A stretch of 64,000 nt of DNA, from positions 1 through 64,000 of the forward strand of contig JABVXV010000107.1 in the NCBI GenBank assembly GCA_013365325.1, read 5' to 3'. The first letter of the stretch is position 1. The number at the start of each line of letters is the position of its first letter. The position numbers and the translations under genes were made by a program. The DNA is from Dipetalonema caudispina. Taxonomy: Eukaryota; Nematoda; Chromadorea; Rhabditida; Onchocercidae. Below are positions 28,561 to 41,742 of this stretch, piece after piece. A model generated the notes under the pieces. It was not told the DNA's origin and made no database searches. It saw only the letters and a program-made list of their open reading frames with translations.

Positions 28561-31500
28561 AGTATATTGGAAGAATTTTTACCGGTTTTTATGAAAGCAT
28601 CTAAAATTTTTGATATTCCTTTGTAAAAGGGAAGGATAATTTAAAATACTTCCATCCGTTATTCAGATTACACTTTGCGCTTCAACTACTAACAATTTTT
28701 TGAATCTTTCGCAAGAAATTTGTTAAGAAATATTTTTATAGTAATGTTGGATTTTACGGCAAATAATTAAGGTATCTGGAATCTCAAAGTAAACTTATGA
28801 TAGTAATAAACAATATTTGATGTAATGATATGGTATCATAGGATGAAGTTATTTTTGTGCTGATAATGACAATCCTATCATAAATTTTACTTATTTTTAT
28901 CTCGAGAAATAATAAAAAAAAAAATGCCACTGAGAACTTGAAAAAATAATTGAAATGAGTGAGTTAGCTTATCATATTTGAATAAATTTAATATTCCGGC
29001 GAAATATTTAACCAATCCTCTGAATGAATAACAAAACATAAATGAATAGACTAAATACCGGAAAAGAATAATCCAATCAAAATGAAATCTTTTAAAATGT
29101 TAAAGGATGGAAAAAAGCAAAAAAAAATTATGGTGAAATAAAAATGTTGAAAAAGAGTAACGATTGCTGTAGAATCGATGAACAGAAAATAGATCCAATC
29201 TAAAAGAAGAAGAAAAGGAAATACAAAATGCTTTTTCCATTATGCTTTTGCCAATTTTATCAAATATAAATAAATTTTGTACACATATATGTACTTATTT
29301 ACTTGGATATTGTTTCATTTCAAAAATTTGAAATTTATCAATTTCATGCTTACAAAAAAACATATCTTATTCCCATTTGATAGAAATAATATATTTAAAA
29401 TGAAAAAAAAAAAAAAAAACAAATATTTTAAAAGAAAATTTTCAAACATAATTAATTCTTTTAACAGCTAACATTCATCAAAAATTGAACTGGAAAATGT
29501 GAAATATATAATATTTATGATTAGTTAATTAATTGAATAAGAATATTAATGATTAATACATATGGTTGTTATTATTAATGATGATAAAAATGGAATTAAA
29601 AAGTTAAAAATAAAAAATAAAATGAAATAAAAGAAAAATGAAAATTTCTTTCTTTTTTTTTTTTTTCCTTCCTTAAATATGTTTTGGATGGAAAAGAATT
29701 CAATGATGGATAAAATTATGATAACAACAAATAATATAATATTTGAATGACCTTGAAACGATGACGAAATGCTATATGTGAAAGAGCTATCATTTTGTAA
29801 AAAAAAAAAAAAAAAAATGGATGCTATTTAAATATCTAACAGTCATTTTGCTAAGAAATCAGAAATAAAAAAAGAAAGAGAAATGGAAAGAAAAAAAAAA
29901 AATAGAAATGAAACGAAAAGCATAATAAAGGTAATGAGTAATAGGGCAGTTTCAATTTCTCAAAAATTTGCACTTCTTTTTTTTTTTTTGAAAAGAATTT
30001 AAAGAAAGTTTTTCAATAAAGGTTTTCTTTTTTTTTTTTCTTTTAAAACATTAATTGAATCGATAACAGGTTTCAAAAAAATTTTCATTTTAATTAAATA
30101 AAATGTAAAAAAAAAAAAAAAAAAAAAAGAGGATGTATTTCATTTGAAACAAAATAGTTCATCAAAATTCGTAACAGTTAGAATTCAATTAAAGAAAAAT
30201 TAAAATCATCAAAAAATAATGTGTTAAAGTAAGTAAACGTTTTTTCTTTTTTTGGAAAATTTGAAAAAATGAGAAAAATTGAAATTTAGCGAATGTTTTA
30301 GCTTCATCGATTGCATATTGTCACTTTAAGTTAACATTAAAAGTGAAATGAGCAAAAAATATAAAGTTAGTGAATTATCATTTGAGTGATTTCGAAGATA
30401 ATTTTTTCAAATTTCAAGTTTAAGATAGCAAAAAATGACTTTTTTTAAAAGAAAAAAGTAATTAATTATTATTATCCTAATAAACGAAATTATATTAGGC
30501 TAAAGATAATATGAAATGATTAATAGAATAAATAGAAATAGATTTAACCTTGATTATCAGACAGTGTTTTTTTTTTTTGTCGGTAATAATATAACAAAAA
30601 ATAAAAGTTGAAATGAACGGAAATATTGGAATCGATTGATTAAATTATGTTAAAATAAAAATAATAAAAGATTCAACTCATTTTTAATATGAAAATATGA
30701 AGAAAAAAGGAATGTAATGAACATATTACTAATCGTTATCTTCTTTTATCTTTCATTCTGAACATTCAAATATCAACAAATTATTTTTTTGCCAATCATA
30801 TTTTTCTCTCCTACATTATTTCACTTGTCGCGGTGAAATTGCGAGGAAATTTTGTGATATTATCTAAAGCTTCAAATAATTGCCATCTTTACTGAATTTT
30901 AAAGACAACTTAATCAAATATTGGTTATTTTATATTATTATCTTTATCAATAGTAATGAAATTAATGGTATAACATAGCAATATTGATTAGTTTTATCTT
31001 GTTTCAAATTTCTTTAACAATTTTTATGATCATTTCAAACATGCAATGATCAAATTTTCAAATATTTCTTCGTCCAAAAAAAAAAAAAATGCAATCAAAT
31101 TGGTTCATATTACTGGTTATAGATTTATCATCATTACATTTTTTGCCTCCAACCATCATTAGCAGTAAAAGATTTGAATTCTTATTTTTATTTTTTATTT
31201 TTTGAAAAGTTCGACATTTTTTTTTAAGAATTTATTTTTATGAAAAGTTGGAATTCTAAACTTATTTGTAAAACATTAATTTCGAGAAAAAGGAAAAGAT
31301 AAAAAAAAAAAACAAGTGTTTAATTACCAAATAACACAAAAACGAAGAAACAACTTTTTTTTTAAATATATGAATTGAGGAAATAAATTAGAAATCAAAC
31401 TCGAAGTAATTATTAATCATAAAAGAAAAAAAAAAAAAAACTAGGCTACTTTGCTACCTTCTCTATTCATTGATTTATTTAAATTTTTTGATAACATATT

Positions 31501-31885
31501 GCAATTTCAAAAAAAAAAAAAAAAAGAAAAAGAAAAAAAAACTTTCCCCTTTCATAATTTAATTAATCATTCAATGACTATTTTCCTAATCGTTATTTGC
31601 CCGATATTAAAAACGTATGCTATTAAAAGTGAATAATTATTAGTGATGTAATGATTGAATCTTGAGATTCTCGTATCATTGTATCATTAATCGTTGTAAA
31701 ATACAAACTCATGTAATTTAGCCATCTCTTTCATATCATTTATCATTATCATTCATTTTAAGCTAAGCAATTGAGTTGTTGAAAAAAAAAAATGTTGTTT
31801 AAATATACAATAAAGAAGATTAAATAATCCGAATGACTTTATATTGCTTATGAAATACAAGTTGCTATTCATCTATATTCCATCA

Positions 31886-31939
31886 TCATCATTATTATCA
31901 TCATCATCATCATCATTATCATCATCATTATCATTGCAA
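31886..31939. repeat. (ATC)n microsatellite
   Basis: ATC units interrupted by ATT. Confidence 0.92.
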
Positions 31940-32442
31940 TCATTATCAATCAATACTAGTACTCACAATTATCACAATAATTATTAGTAATAAGTAGAAC
32001 AGATGAATGAATTGTATGATCCAATCTTCTAAGATTGCTAATTTATTCTCATCAAAGATTCAAACTTTTTTTTTCTCTTCTCTCTCTCTCTCTCTTTCTC
32101 TCTCCCTTTCTTTCCCTTTCCATTGTAAATTTTTCATTTTCAATGCATTCTTTCGTATTGATGTAAACAAACAAACAAACAAAACCATTGATATGTGGAA
32201 AAGCACACCTATATATTGTTGTTGTTGTTGTTTTTTTTTTTCTAAATACTTAATGAATAGCACTAAAAGGTTAAATAAACATAAAAGGTTATTGGATAGG
32301 TAATTAGGTAGATCGATCGATAGATAGATAGATGATAGATAGGTAAATCAGATGAAGAATAGGTGATAGAAAGTCAACGGGAAACTTTTCTCTCCACCCA
32401 TTTATCGAATTATGAATTCTAACAACGTTCTATGCATTCATG

Positions 32443-32892
32443 TATATGTATATATATATATGTATGTGTGTATGTGTGTATGTATGTATGTCTGTACATA
32501 TGTATGTATATGTATGTTGTATGTATATATGTGTATGTATGTGTGTGTATGTGTGTGTGTATGTGAATGTTTCAACAAATGGAACGGTGTTGTTTTTTTT
32601 CAAGGATTATTTCTAGGAATCATCAGTTAGTTGCACTTTTCTTGCCATTCGAAATTTTTAAGAGAAAAAAAAAAAAAGGAAAGGAAAGGAAATGACAGCT
32701 ATATGAGTGTATGTATGTATGTATGTATGTATATGTATGTCAATGCATGTTTTGAATGTATGAAATGGATTTTACTATGCATGTGATGTATGTAACGGTT
32801 TCTATGCATGTAATGTATGTGATGAATCTAATGTATGTATGTATGTATGTATGTATGTACGTATGTATGTATGTATGTATGTATGTATGTAT
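32443..32892. repeat. Cluster of (TATG)n and (TG)n arrays
   Basis: Three arrays at 32443-32567, 32707-32740 and 32832-32892. The DNA between them also contains scattered ATGTATG units, suggesting repeated expansion and decay of one array. Confidence 0.9.
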
Positions 32893-33184
32893 GAAATTTG
32901 ACAGTCACTTTTCCAATTGAGGCTGTAATGTGAAAATGGAAAGTTATGAAGGGATGAATTTCGTCTTCTGCCCCGCTCCCCCGCACTTTTCTACGATATT
33001 TCATCCTTTTTCTTTTGTTAAAATGAAAAGTTTTTTTTTTTCTCATTTTTATCAAATTCTCTTTTTCTTATTTTACTTTACTTTTTAATAAAAAATATAA
33101 ACGAAAAAAAGTTTTTTTTTTCATGGATAACAAAAAAAAAAGTAAGAAATTTAATTTTAGAATTATTGAAAAAAAAAAGCATTT

Positions 33185-33189
<5 letters not shown>

Positions 33190-33222
<33 letters not shown>
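33190..33222. repeat. (GA)n microsatellite, about 16 units
   Basis: Pure GA dinucleotides. Confidence 0.96.
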
Positions 33223-33226
<4 letters not shown>

Positions 33227-33759
33227 AAAAAAAAGAAGTGTTGACAAGTACATAATCTCAGAAATGTGGTAAAAACAGAATTAACTGATAAAATAAAGTA
33301 CCAATCAACTAATCAATCCATTTGAGATAGATCGATCGATCATCTGTGAGAAAACAAAAATGAGGAAGAAAGGTGACGATAGTGACGATTGGTGGTAGTG
33401 CAATGATGGAAGAGAAAAATGAGGTAGAAATCAGGCAAATTGTGCAATTCAATAAATGAATTTCAGACTATGATAGGGTTAGAAATAATTTTTTTTCTCT
33501 CTTAAATCAATGAAATTTCTCTTTTCTGTTTGCTTTTTTCGTCTTTTTTTTTTTTTTTTTCCTTTCTCTTTTGTTTTAATTTAAATAAAAGAAAAAAAAA
33601 TAAAAAAAAAAAAAAAAAAAAAAGAATAAATGGGAAAGAGAGATGAGAAAAAAATTAAATATAAAAGGAAGGAAGTATTTGGCTGTTAATGTTTGTATTA
33701 AAATTAATTAATTTTACTATTTTAAAAATTTGGAAAAATTTTTAAAATAGTGTAATTTG

Positions 33760-33760
33760 T

Positions 33761-33796
<36 letters not shown>

Positions 33797-33810
33797 GTGT
33801 ATGTGTGTTT
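33760..33810. repeat. (TG)n/(TATG)n microsatellite
   Basis: TG units followed by TATG units. Confidence 0.94.
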
Positions 33811-34486
33811 TCGCAACTTATTACAAAATGCATAAATCATTTTATTTTTTTTTTAAACTTAGAGGGAAAAAAAAAAAAGGGGAAGAAAAGAGAAGTGATA
33901 GGATAAGAATAAAATTGCAATAGAGATGCGTAAATGATCATATTATATCATATGTAGGAAAAAAAAAGAGAAAGAAAGAAAGGAATTCAAATTGAATTTT
34001 TGATTGAAATTGAATTTTATAATTGCAATTAAATATTTATAATTATTTTTTAACATTTCGAATGTAACAATTCTCTTATTTAATAATTAAATGTAATAAT
34101 TGCATGCATTATTCCTCGATAGGCTCAATTTTTGGGACAAATGATGAGCAAAGAAGACAGAGATCAACATAAATTAGCATAATTAATGTAAATTTCATTC
34201 AATGGAATTAATTGCATTTTCTGATCCTGATATGACGATATCTAAAGTTCTATCAGGTGATTGAAGATAGTGCAGAAAGAGTGCATTATTGATAACAATT
34301 ACATAAATAATCTAAAAATTAATTAAATTTTTAAATTAAAAACAATATAAAAAATGAAAAGAAAAGAAAAAAGAATGAAATATATTTCTGTTACATATAT
34401 ATATATATATGATTAAATTATGTTTGTTAATATCATTGATAAAATATAAATTTAAATGTGATGTTAAAAGATTAAAAAAAAAAAAA

Positions 34487-34692
34487 GATGAAAAAGGGGG
34501 TGGACAAGAGTTGTAGGATGGAAGAAGAAAGCGGTAAAAGTGATAGGAAATGAAGATGATAGAGGACGAGGAATGGGTATTGGAGCCATGAACATGTTGG
34601 CACTATTATTCATTATCAGCCATTCCGAACGACATCGTGGAACAATCCAAAGAACAAAGTGCCATCGTTGGCCATTGCAAATTAACAAATGA
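34487..34692. other. Non-repetitive island with open frames on both strands
   Basis: A plus-strand frame stays open for about 66 codons (includes GRGMGIGAMNMLALLFIISH and RTKCHRWPLQINK, then stop). A minus-strand frame over the same bases includes SEWLIMNNSANMFMAPIPIP. The block is clearly less A/T-rich than its neighbours. Splice signals are poor on both strands, so I cannot decide whether it is coding. Confidence 0.2.
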
Positions 34693-34740
34693 AAAGAAAA
34701 AAAAAAAGAAAAGGAAAAAAAAAAACGAAACGAAATGAAA

Positions 34741-34925
34741 TATTACATTTAAAAATGGCTCATTTGATATAATAATGAAAATTAATAATTATAAATACAA
34801 ATAAATATATCGATGTATTGCAGGAATTCAGGATATTACATTCAAAAATGGTTCATTTCACAAATAAATAAATGTTTAATATAAATATATCAATATAAAT
34901 GTATATGAAGAATTCAGGATATTTA
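34741..34925. repeat. Two-copy degenerate tandem repeat of about 90 bp
   Basis: Copy one starts TATTACATTTAAAAATGG at 34741 and copy two TATTACATTCAAAAATGG at 34834. Each ends near GAATTCAGGAT. A partial third trace with GGAATTCGGG follows at about 34938. Confidence 0.8.
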
Positions 34926-36329
34926 ATTTGCATATCAGGAATTCGGGATTTTTGGTATAAACAAGGATGTAGGATATTTTGGACTATTCATTATTTTCAG
35001 TTATTATGTTATTTTAAAAAAGTCCTCCGTTTCTTTCCTTTACTATTCGTTTACTATCCGGAAAATTACAGTATTACAAAATAGATGATTTGAAATTTTT
35101 GGAGAGAAATGAATGAAATTTTGGGATAATATAATTCAACAAAGATTAGAAAGATAAAACTTATTGAGATGAGGATGAAATTTTGATTAAAAAATGATAG
35201 GAAAATGAATGTTTTTTTTTTTTTTTTTTTGTTGTTGTTGCCTATAAATTTACTTCATTTTAATTATTATTAATATCGACTTGCTAATTTAGTAAGGTTA
35301 ATTAAGATTAGATATTGATCAATATTTAATATTTATTATGTTAGTAAATGCTGCTAATTTTCCATTAATCAATCTGAATGATTAGATTAAAAAATATTAA
35401 TTTATAATGAAGTAGAAGGATATGATGAGCTTAGGAATGATATCAAAAAAAAGAAAAGACAATTACTCAATTCTGCTCCTTTATATTTTTATTTTTTAAA
35501 TGCAAAAAAAAAAAGTTGTTTATTTTCTTTTCTTAACTTATCAATTACTATCATTATTTTTATGACTGCTTCACTTTAATTGATATCGTTATCTTATAAT
35601 AGTAAGCATTACACATCACTTTACAATAGTTATAAACGGATAAAGAATAATAATTGTCAAAATAATGCTAGAAATCTTAAAATGTGACAAAGTGATATAT
35701 TAAATTATCAATCAATCATCAGGGAATTAAAGTTTTAATTTTTTCAAAGTAATTTTATTAACAATAAATGATTGAACATTTCATAAAAATGAAAAAGAAA
35801 TACAACACTCTTACAGTTAAAAATTAATTATACGACAAAATAAATGATAATACTGCTCAATTTTGTTAACAAAAACAAAATAAAAATGATATCAATCAGT
35901 ATTGATTGATAGAAATAAAAATTTATTTCAAGTTTAACGTATATATGTCAAAGATAAATTTCATATCTCTGTATGATAATAACAAACTGCAACAAATAAG
36001 ATAAGATAAGATCATCTAAAAATGATTGTTACTTAAAAAAAAAAAAAACATACGTAGGCTAAGTAACAAAGCAAACGTTATGAGAGTAATGTATTCAAAA
36101 AAATGATAGTTGTTCAATAATTTTCTTTTAATAAAAGATTTGTCCTTTTTCAATTTTTTTTTTTGATTTAACGGGATTGAGCGGGGGAGCGGGAGAGGAT
36201 GGGAGGAAAAAAAAAAGAATAAAACTGGTCTATAGAAATAAAATAACTTTTTCCTTTTTTCTTGTAAGTTCATTACAGAAAAATTCATCATAGGCATACA
36301 CAAAACATACATTTACAGATATTTTGGTG

Positions 36330-36445
36330 ACACATACACACACATACATACACACACATACATTACATACACACACACATACACACACACACACATACAT
36401 ACACATACATACATACACGCACATACATACACACACACATACATA
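36330..36445. repeat. (CA)n/(CATA)n microsatellite
   Basis: Mixed CA and CATA units over more than 100 bases. Confidence 0.95.
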
Positions 36446-37382
36446 TTCTTAGTGTATAAAAGCGTATAAATTCGCTAGATCATTTGTCTCAAATTTTAAA
36501 AATCCGATATACAACTTTTCCTTTTTTTTTAACCGGACTGAGCTTTCTTTTAAGTTTTATTAAAAATCAAACAATCAAGTAATCAATAAGAGAAGTTATC
36601 ATCGTCTTAGTTGAATTCAGAAATTCAAATTTCAACCAAATCATCCAAATATTAATTCATTTCTCGAATTTGAATTTGAATTTTTGCGTGAATTTCTGAT
36701 CAAGAGATTGAACCGAACCGAAAGAACGTGAATACTACCATATCGGTATCAATTGAAATTAATTTTATGGAAGAATGAAAATGATATCTAAAATTATATT
36801 GGCCAAGAAGATTTGTACTGCATTGAAAGAGAGAGAGAGAGAGAGAAAGAGGGAGAGAAGGAAAGAAAAAAAAAACATCATCCATTACTGACGAAATGAT
36901 ATTGTATGAAAGAGCAATTTCTTTTCTTTCTTTCAAACTAGATTTTAGTAAATTTTTTCTTTAACTTCTAATTTTAAATCCATTGTTTTTTCCAGTCTAT
37001 TAAAGAATATTATCAAATTTGATGATTATTTGGTTGCTATCTAAAAGGTCAAAAAAATTAAAAAAAACGTTTTACTAAAAATTGTTGTCAATTAAAAATA
37101 TTAAAATTCTATGCCAAAATTAATCTTGACAAATCATTCAAATTTAAAATTAAATCAATTCCATTTTTGAATTATCTCCTAGGAAATTGAATAAATTTCC
37201 TATCATTTTTCAAGGACAATGGTCAAATTTAAAATCGTCGTTGATATATTTCAACAAAAAAAAGGCCTGAATTTGAAATTTGCATTTTTCATTTGGTATA
37301 ATTCAACAGATATAAAACTTTTCGTTCGGTGGTTCACACTTCATAATGATAAAATAACATGGAAAGATAAATTGATATGAGT

Positions 37383-37404
37383 TTGAACTTGAATTCAAGT
37401 TCAA
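37383..37404. repeat. 22-bp perfect palindrome
   Basis: Self-complementary around a central GAATTC, with arms TTGAACTTGAA. Confidence 0.95.
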
Positions 37405-37429
37405 GTTTAAGCCAATTTTTTATGTTAAA

Positions 37430-37587
37430 CACACACATACACACAGACACAGACAAACACGTCCACATACATACACATACAAATGAATGTGTACATAAGT
37501 AAATAAATTCATCTCATCTAGATGTAGCATGGTAAGAAAAATGAGCTTAAACTTGAACTTAAGGTTAAATTAAACTAATTTACATGC

Positions 37588-37618
<31 letters not shown>

Positions 37619-37672
37619 GTCACATACACATACACACACACGTCACATACACACACACACACACACATATAT
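37430..37672. repeat. Two (CA)n clusters and a (TA)n tract
   Basis: (CA)n at about 37430-37480 and 37605-37672, with (TA)n at 37589-37606. The DNA before each CA block contains related AAACTTGAA-type sequence. Confidence 0.88.
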
Positions 37673-38705
37673 ACGAATGACAATTTGTTATGTTTATTTT
37701 GATTTTGCTTATTTGAACTAAGTGTTTTTCTGTTTTTTTTTTTCTTTCATCGGAATATTTACACTTTTTTTTAGGGCAAACTATGAAAAATAATGATAAA
37801 AAAAGAGAGGAGAAGTTTGAAAAAAAAAAAAACAGAAAGGAAAAATAAAAAATGAGCACAAATATATTAAGCTAAAATTAGATTGAAATGTTAAACAAAC
37901 TGATCATTAGTGATATTTTGAAATTTGAAATGAAATAAGATTACGAAAGTTGGATGAAAACTTGAAAAAAAGAAAAAAAAAAACAAAAAGATTGATATGA
38001 ATAGGCAAATGAAAATATTATTTACAGTGATAGAATGGAAATGAGGAAAATCGAAAACTTTTTTAAAATTATAATTGGTAAATATTTTAATTTATCTGGT
38101 GAAATTTCTTACTTTATTTATTTAATTATTTTATATCTGAAATTAATCTTATCTCTTATTTATCTAATTAATTCAACGTGTGGCTAAACTGGATTATATT
38201 GAAGAATTGACCTGTGTGAAAATGTTAATCGTTTTACGGTTTTGAAAAGTTCACTTTTATGAATTTCACGAAATTATTAGAATGCACCAAATTTTTGCCC
38301 CAATATCACTGATATATTTATTAAAATGTCAAAAATTGAAGTGAGAAAATTTAGCTTTATTTAAACTATCAATTTAGTTCCGAATTTTTTTCAAAAAAAG
38401 CGAAAAAAAGGTCAGTAATGAGAATTTTTTTTTTGTCGTTTTCAATTTTCCAGCAATTCTTTCACTTTTAGGCAATCAATCCTTTTAATAAAATCTAATC
38501 CCTTTTTTTTTTTTAAATATCATTTTCAAAGTCAAATCGATTTATATGAATGTAAGTTCAATGAACTTGAAGTAATTGTATTTAAATTTTTGAATATTTT
38601 CAAACAGTTTGTTGTTTATTAATGTTTTGAGAGGAAAAATTCGGAAATCATTCACAATTTGTAAGCAACAATTGTCAATTATTTTGTGAAATTTAAATTA
38701 AAACT

Positions 38706-38800
38706 TACCTTAATGGTTTTCTTTTAATATTTCTCTTTTTGTTTTACCACAAAATTTATCACTTTAACACTCTAGAAATCACAGGGTCACACAGAAGTTA
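38706..38800 (-). other. Possible untranslated first exon ending in a consensus donor
   Basis: The minus strand carries ATTAAG followed by GTAAGTTTT (donor at 38708), a near-perfect match to U1 snRNA. Upstream sequence has no long frame, so if real it would be a 5' UTR exon of a minus-strand gene with exons in the desert to the left, such as the one at 4182-4290. It rests on one splice-site motif. Confidence 0.15.
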
Positions 38801-39839
38801 GTAGAATATTTTTGTTCAATTAAACAACCCAGTCACGATAGGAAACAATAAGCACAATGAGTTACATATATCAATTGATCTGTTTTTATTAAGCAAATTT
38901 TTCTGAATTTCAATTTGGTAATATTGCAAAAGTCATGAAATTCATTGATGAATCAATCAAATATTTATATGCTAATTACGAATTATCTAGTCTATATGCT
39001 AATTATGGATCATTTAGTTTTCGTTCTTAATAAAATGTAATTATTGTAAAGAAGAAATGTATATGTTAACATCGATTCTTGTAATTATAGAAGATGAAGA
39101 ATATATATGATGGTTAATGTAATGGAATTTATTCAATTCAACAAAACACCATTTATCATTTTTTCTAGCAATAGTATTATTGTTAATGTGGGAATACAAT
39201 CGATCTGTTGAAAATATTCCTAGTGGTTTGCTAAATTTCAATTGAACTGTTAAAAAAAAAAAAAAAAAAGTCCAATACTATTTTCATTTGGTGAATATAA
39301 TAAACTGCTTAGTATATATTGAAGTAAAACTTTTAAAAAATGTTTAAATATTCGTTTCATACAATGAAAAAGAAAAAATTGAATAGCAAAGTAAATTTTT
39401 ATTACTTTCTTTTTTATCTTTTATTACTTTTTCATCATTCCCTATCTAACTGAAATTTTTCACTTAAATGGTAGTAATAACGATAAAAAGAATGATTTGT
39501 TATTATGGTATAAAAATTTTAGAAGTATTGTAACGAAATTTCGTTAGAATAAAATATCAAAATATGAAATATATCATTTCGTATTATAGGTAAGTTGTGA
39601 TTAAACGAGTTAGCATATGTATGTTTTTCAGTTAATTTTAATCTTCATTGTCTGATATGATTTATCATTCTACATGATTAGTAAACATAGTATTTTATGA
39701 GGAAAAAGTCAAATTATTTTATCATCTTTTATCACCAATAACAATTATTGACGAATACTGATACAGCTTGGGATGATATGACTCTATTTTACATGTCTAA
39801 ATAAAGAAATTTTGTTATATATATATATATATATATATA

Positions 39840-39939
39840 NNNNNNNNNNNNNNNNNNNNNNNNNNNNNNNNNNNNNNNNNNNNNNNNNNNNNNNNNNNNN
39901 NNNNNNNNNNNNNNNNNNNNNNNNNNNNNNNNNNNNNNN
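39840..39939. other. Assembly gap of 100 N
   Basis: Exactly 100 N, flanked on both sides by (TA)n (from about 39814 and up to 39962). The round number suggests a gap of unknown true length at a collapsed dinucleotide repeat. Confidence 0.99.
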
Positions 39940-40528
39940 TATATATATATATATATATATATACGAAAGACAAGGAAAATTTAAAAAATACATTTGCAAA
40001 ATATTGGAGATTCTTTTCTTCTTTTATAATTCATGGAAATGGGTAAGATATGTAGAAAATGGGAGAGTAATAGATGAGATTCGGGAATGAGGTAGTTGTT
40101 GTTAAATTTTTGATACTTTAAAAATTTATCCCTCTGTTTTCATTTTCCATTTCAAAATGTTATTGCTTTTCGAAAGCTTGCTTTGATCTTTCATAATCAT
40201 ATAAATGTTATTAGTAAACTGAAGGAAATTATACTGAAATTCCATAGGATCTAAGTTGTTCAGAAATCTTCCATTCACGAAGTTTTGTTATGTCCTATTC
40301 GTCCTTCAACTAAATTTTAACTCTGATTGATCAACAAATCGAAAATAATTCTTGAATACACACAAAAAACCAACATAGGCAAACCTTAGGAATTTGATAC
40401 TATACAAAACGATATGAAGATCAACCAGCGACATAGGAAAAATGATAGATAATACATATAAAAGAAAGAAAAACAATCCCAAAGAAATTCTATTATGCAC
40501 ATATTTGAATTTCCATCAAGAATTATCA

Positions 40529-40530
<2 letters not shown>

Positions 40531-40562
<32 letters not shown>

Positions 40563-40582
40563 CGGGAAAAAATTTTTTTTTG

Positions 40583-40619
<37 letters not shown>
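40531..40619. repeat. Two long poly-A runs
   Basis: Runs of about 31 and 38 A separated by a short GCGGGAAAAAATTTT segment. Confidence 0.95.
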
Positions 40620-40680
40620 AGAAAATCAAACCTAAATTTCAAATTCTATGAAACTACCCTTAAAAAATTCAAAAAAAAAA

Positions 40681-41110
40681 TCAAATTTTTAAAACACTTA
40701 TCCTAAAATTCTCGAAATGGTTCAGAAACAATCCTTCACAACCATTTTTCAAATACCACACTATCATACATACAATACAACCCTTCTTAAAAATGAGAGC
40801 AGTCAATAACACAGTCACGATTATGACAAAAATAAATTTTAAAAGATAGGGCATGTTCCATGTCACACTTACAAGCAGATGGACATTATACACTATCGAA
40901 ACGATATCCGAAACAGGATACAACTATCCAGCTAACCTTAGAGAAAACAATGGTACTTACTCCTTAAGAGGTATTGAGCAGAATGACTAGATGGCCCAGA
41001 AAGTATATTCATCAGGATCCCCGTAGAAAATTCTCAAGGTCTTCAACTGTGCCAGAAACACAACCCCAAATAGTTTTTTGGTATTCTTGAACAATACATC
41101 GAAGCAATTA
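40681..41110 (-). other. Coding-like remnant downstream of Slingshot
   Basis: Minus-strand frames between stops read like protein: EYQKTIWGCVSGTVEDLENF, and in another frame LKTLRIFYGDPDEYTFWAI. A further frame (40681-40923) is open for 80 codons and hydrophobic. The block has more even base composition than the desert. GDPDEYTFWAI faintly recalls the gag region of Pao/BEL retrotransposons, but stops interrupt it and there is no second domain to support that. It could instead be long 3' UTR of Slingshot. Confidence 0.2.
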
Positions 41111-41500
41111 CAACACATTTACGAAAAAGCAAGAAATAAAATAAATTCAAAATAAATAAAGAAAGAAAAAGTACAATCTTAGAAAAATCTACAAAAATGT
41201 ACAATTTTATCCCAGATTAATACCACCTTTATATATATATATATATATAGCTTACGGTGATGTTAGCGTATTTTAGCGCAAAATCCATATCACAATTTTC
41301 TAATATACCGATCTCCGAGTAATTTCCGCAATTTTACAATTTCTCAAAATACTACTCATGCAGAAATCGTTCACTGCAAAAACTACGGAATGTCAACTTG
41401 AAAACTATAACTTTGGACTTCTCATCGTAGTTTACTAAGCATTAAAAGCATCGAAAGCTCTGATCTGGGCAACTGAATTAGTTTTATGACGGTAGACCCT

Positions 41501-41506
41501 TTTATT
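41501..41506 (-). terminator. Poly(A) signal AATAAA, Slingshot
   Basis: A minus-strand hexamer about 240 bases past the Slingshot stop; first canonical one seen in that direction. Confidence 0.4.
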
Positions 41507-41742
41507 CATTCCTCCATATTCTAAGATCTAATCGATAGCTTGTGTACGACAGATCATACTACCTTTTTTAAATTTACATGAGGGAAATGTAAGCTTACAA
41601 TCACATCTCCTTTCAGAAATAACTGAAAATTAATTTTACGAGAAAATTAGAAAGCCTATCAGTTTTTTTTTTTCTTGATAAACTTTGATTGATTAATATT
41701 TCCGAAAAATATTGACCGGTCAAATTTTCCGATAATATCATA

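Larger units (their letters stand above)
28561..34486. other. Simple-sequence desert, no gene seen
   Basis: Dominated by A/T runs and TATG, TG, GA and ATC arrays. No coding exon could be supported. Confidence 0.75.
34926..38705. other. Simple-sequence desert, no gene seen
   Basis: Holds the large CA arrays, one G-rich motif at 36181 and a palindrome at 37383. No exon supported. Confidence 0.75.

Noticed and set aside
32828..33055. Minus-strand frame ending in Tyr-Ile-His repeats
   Set aside because: The tail is (TATG)n translation and the rest is Lys/Arg-rich low complexity.
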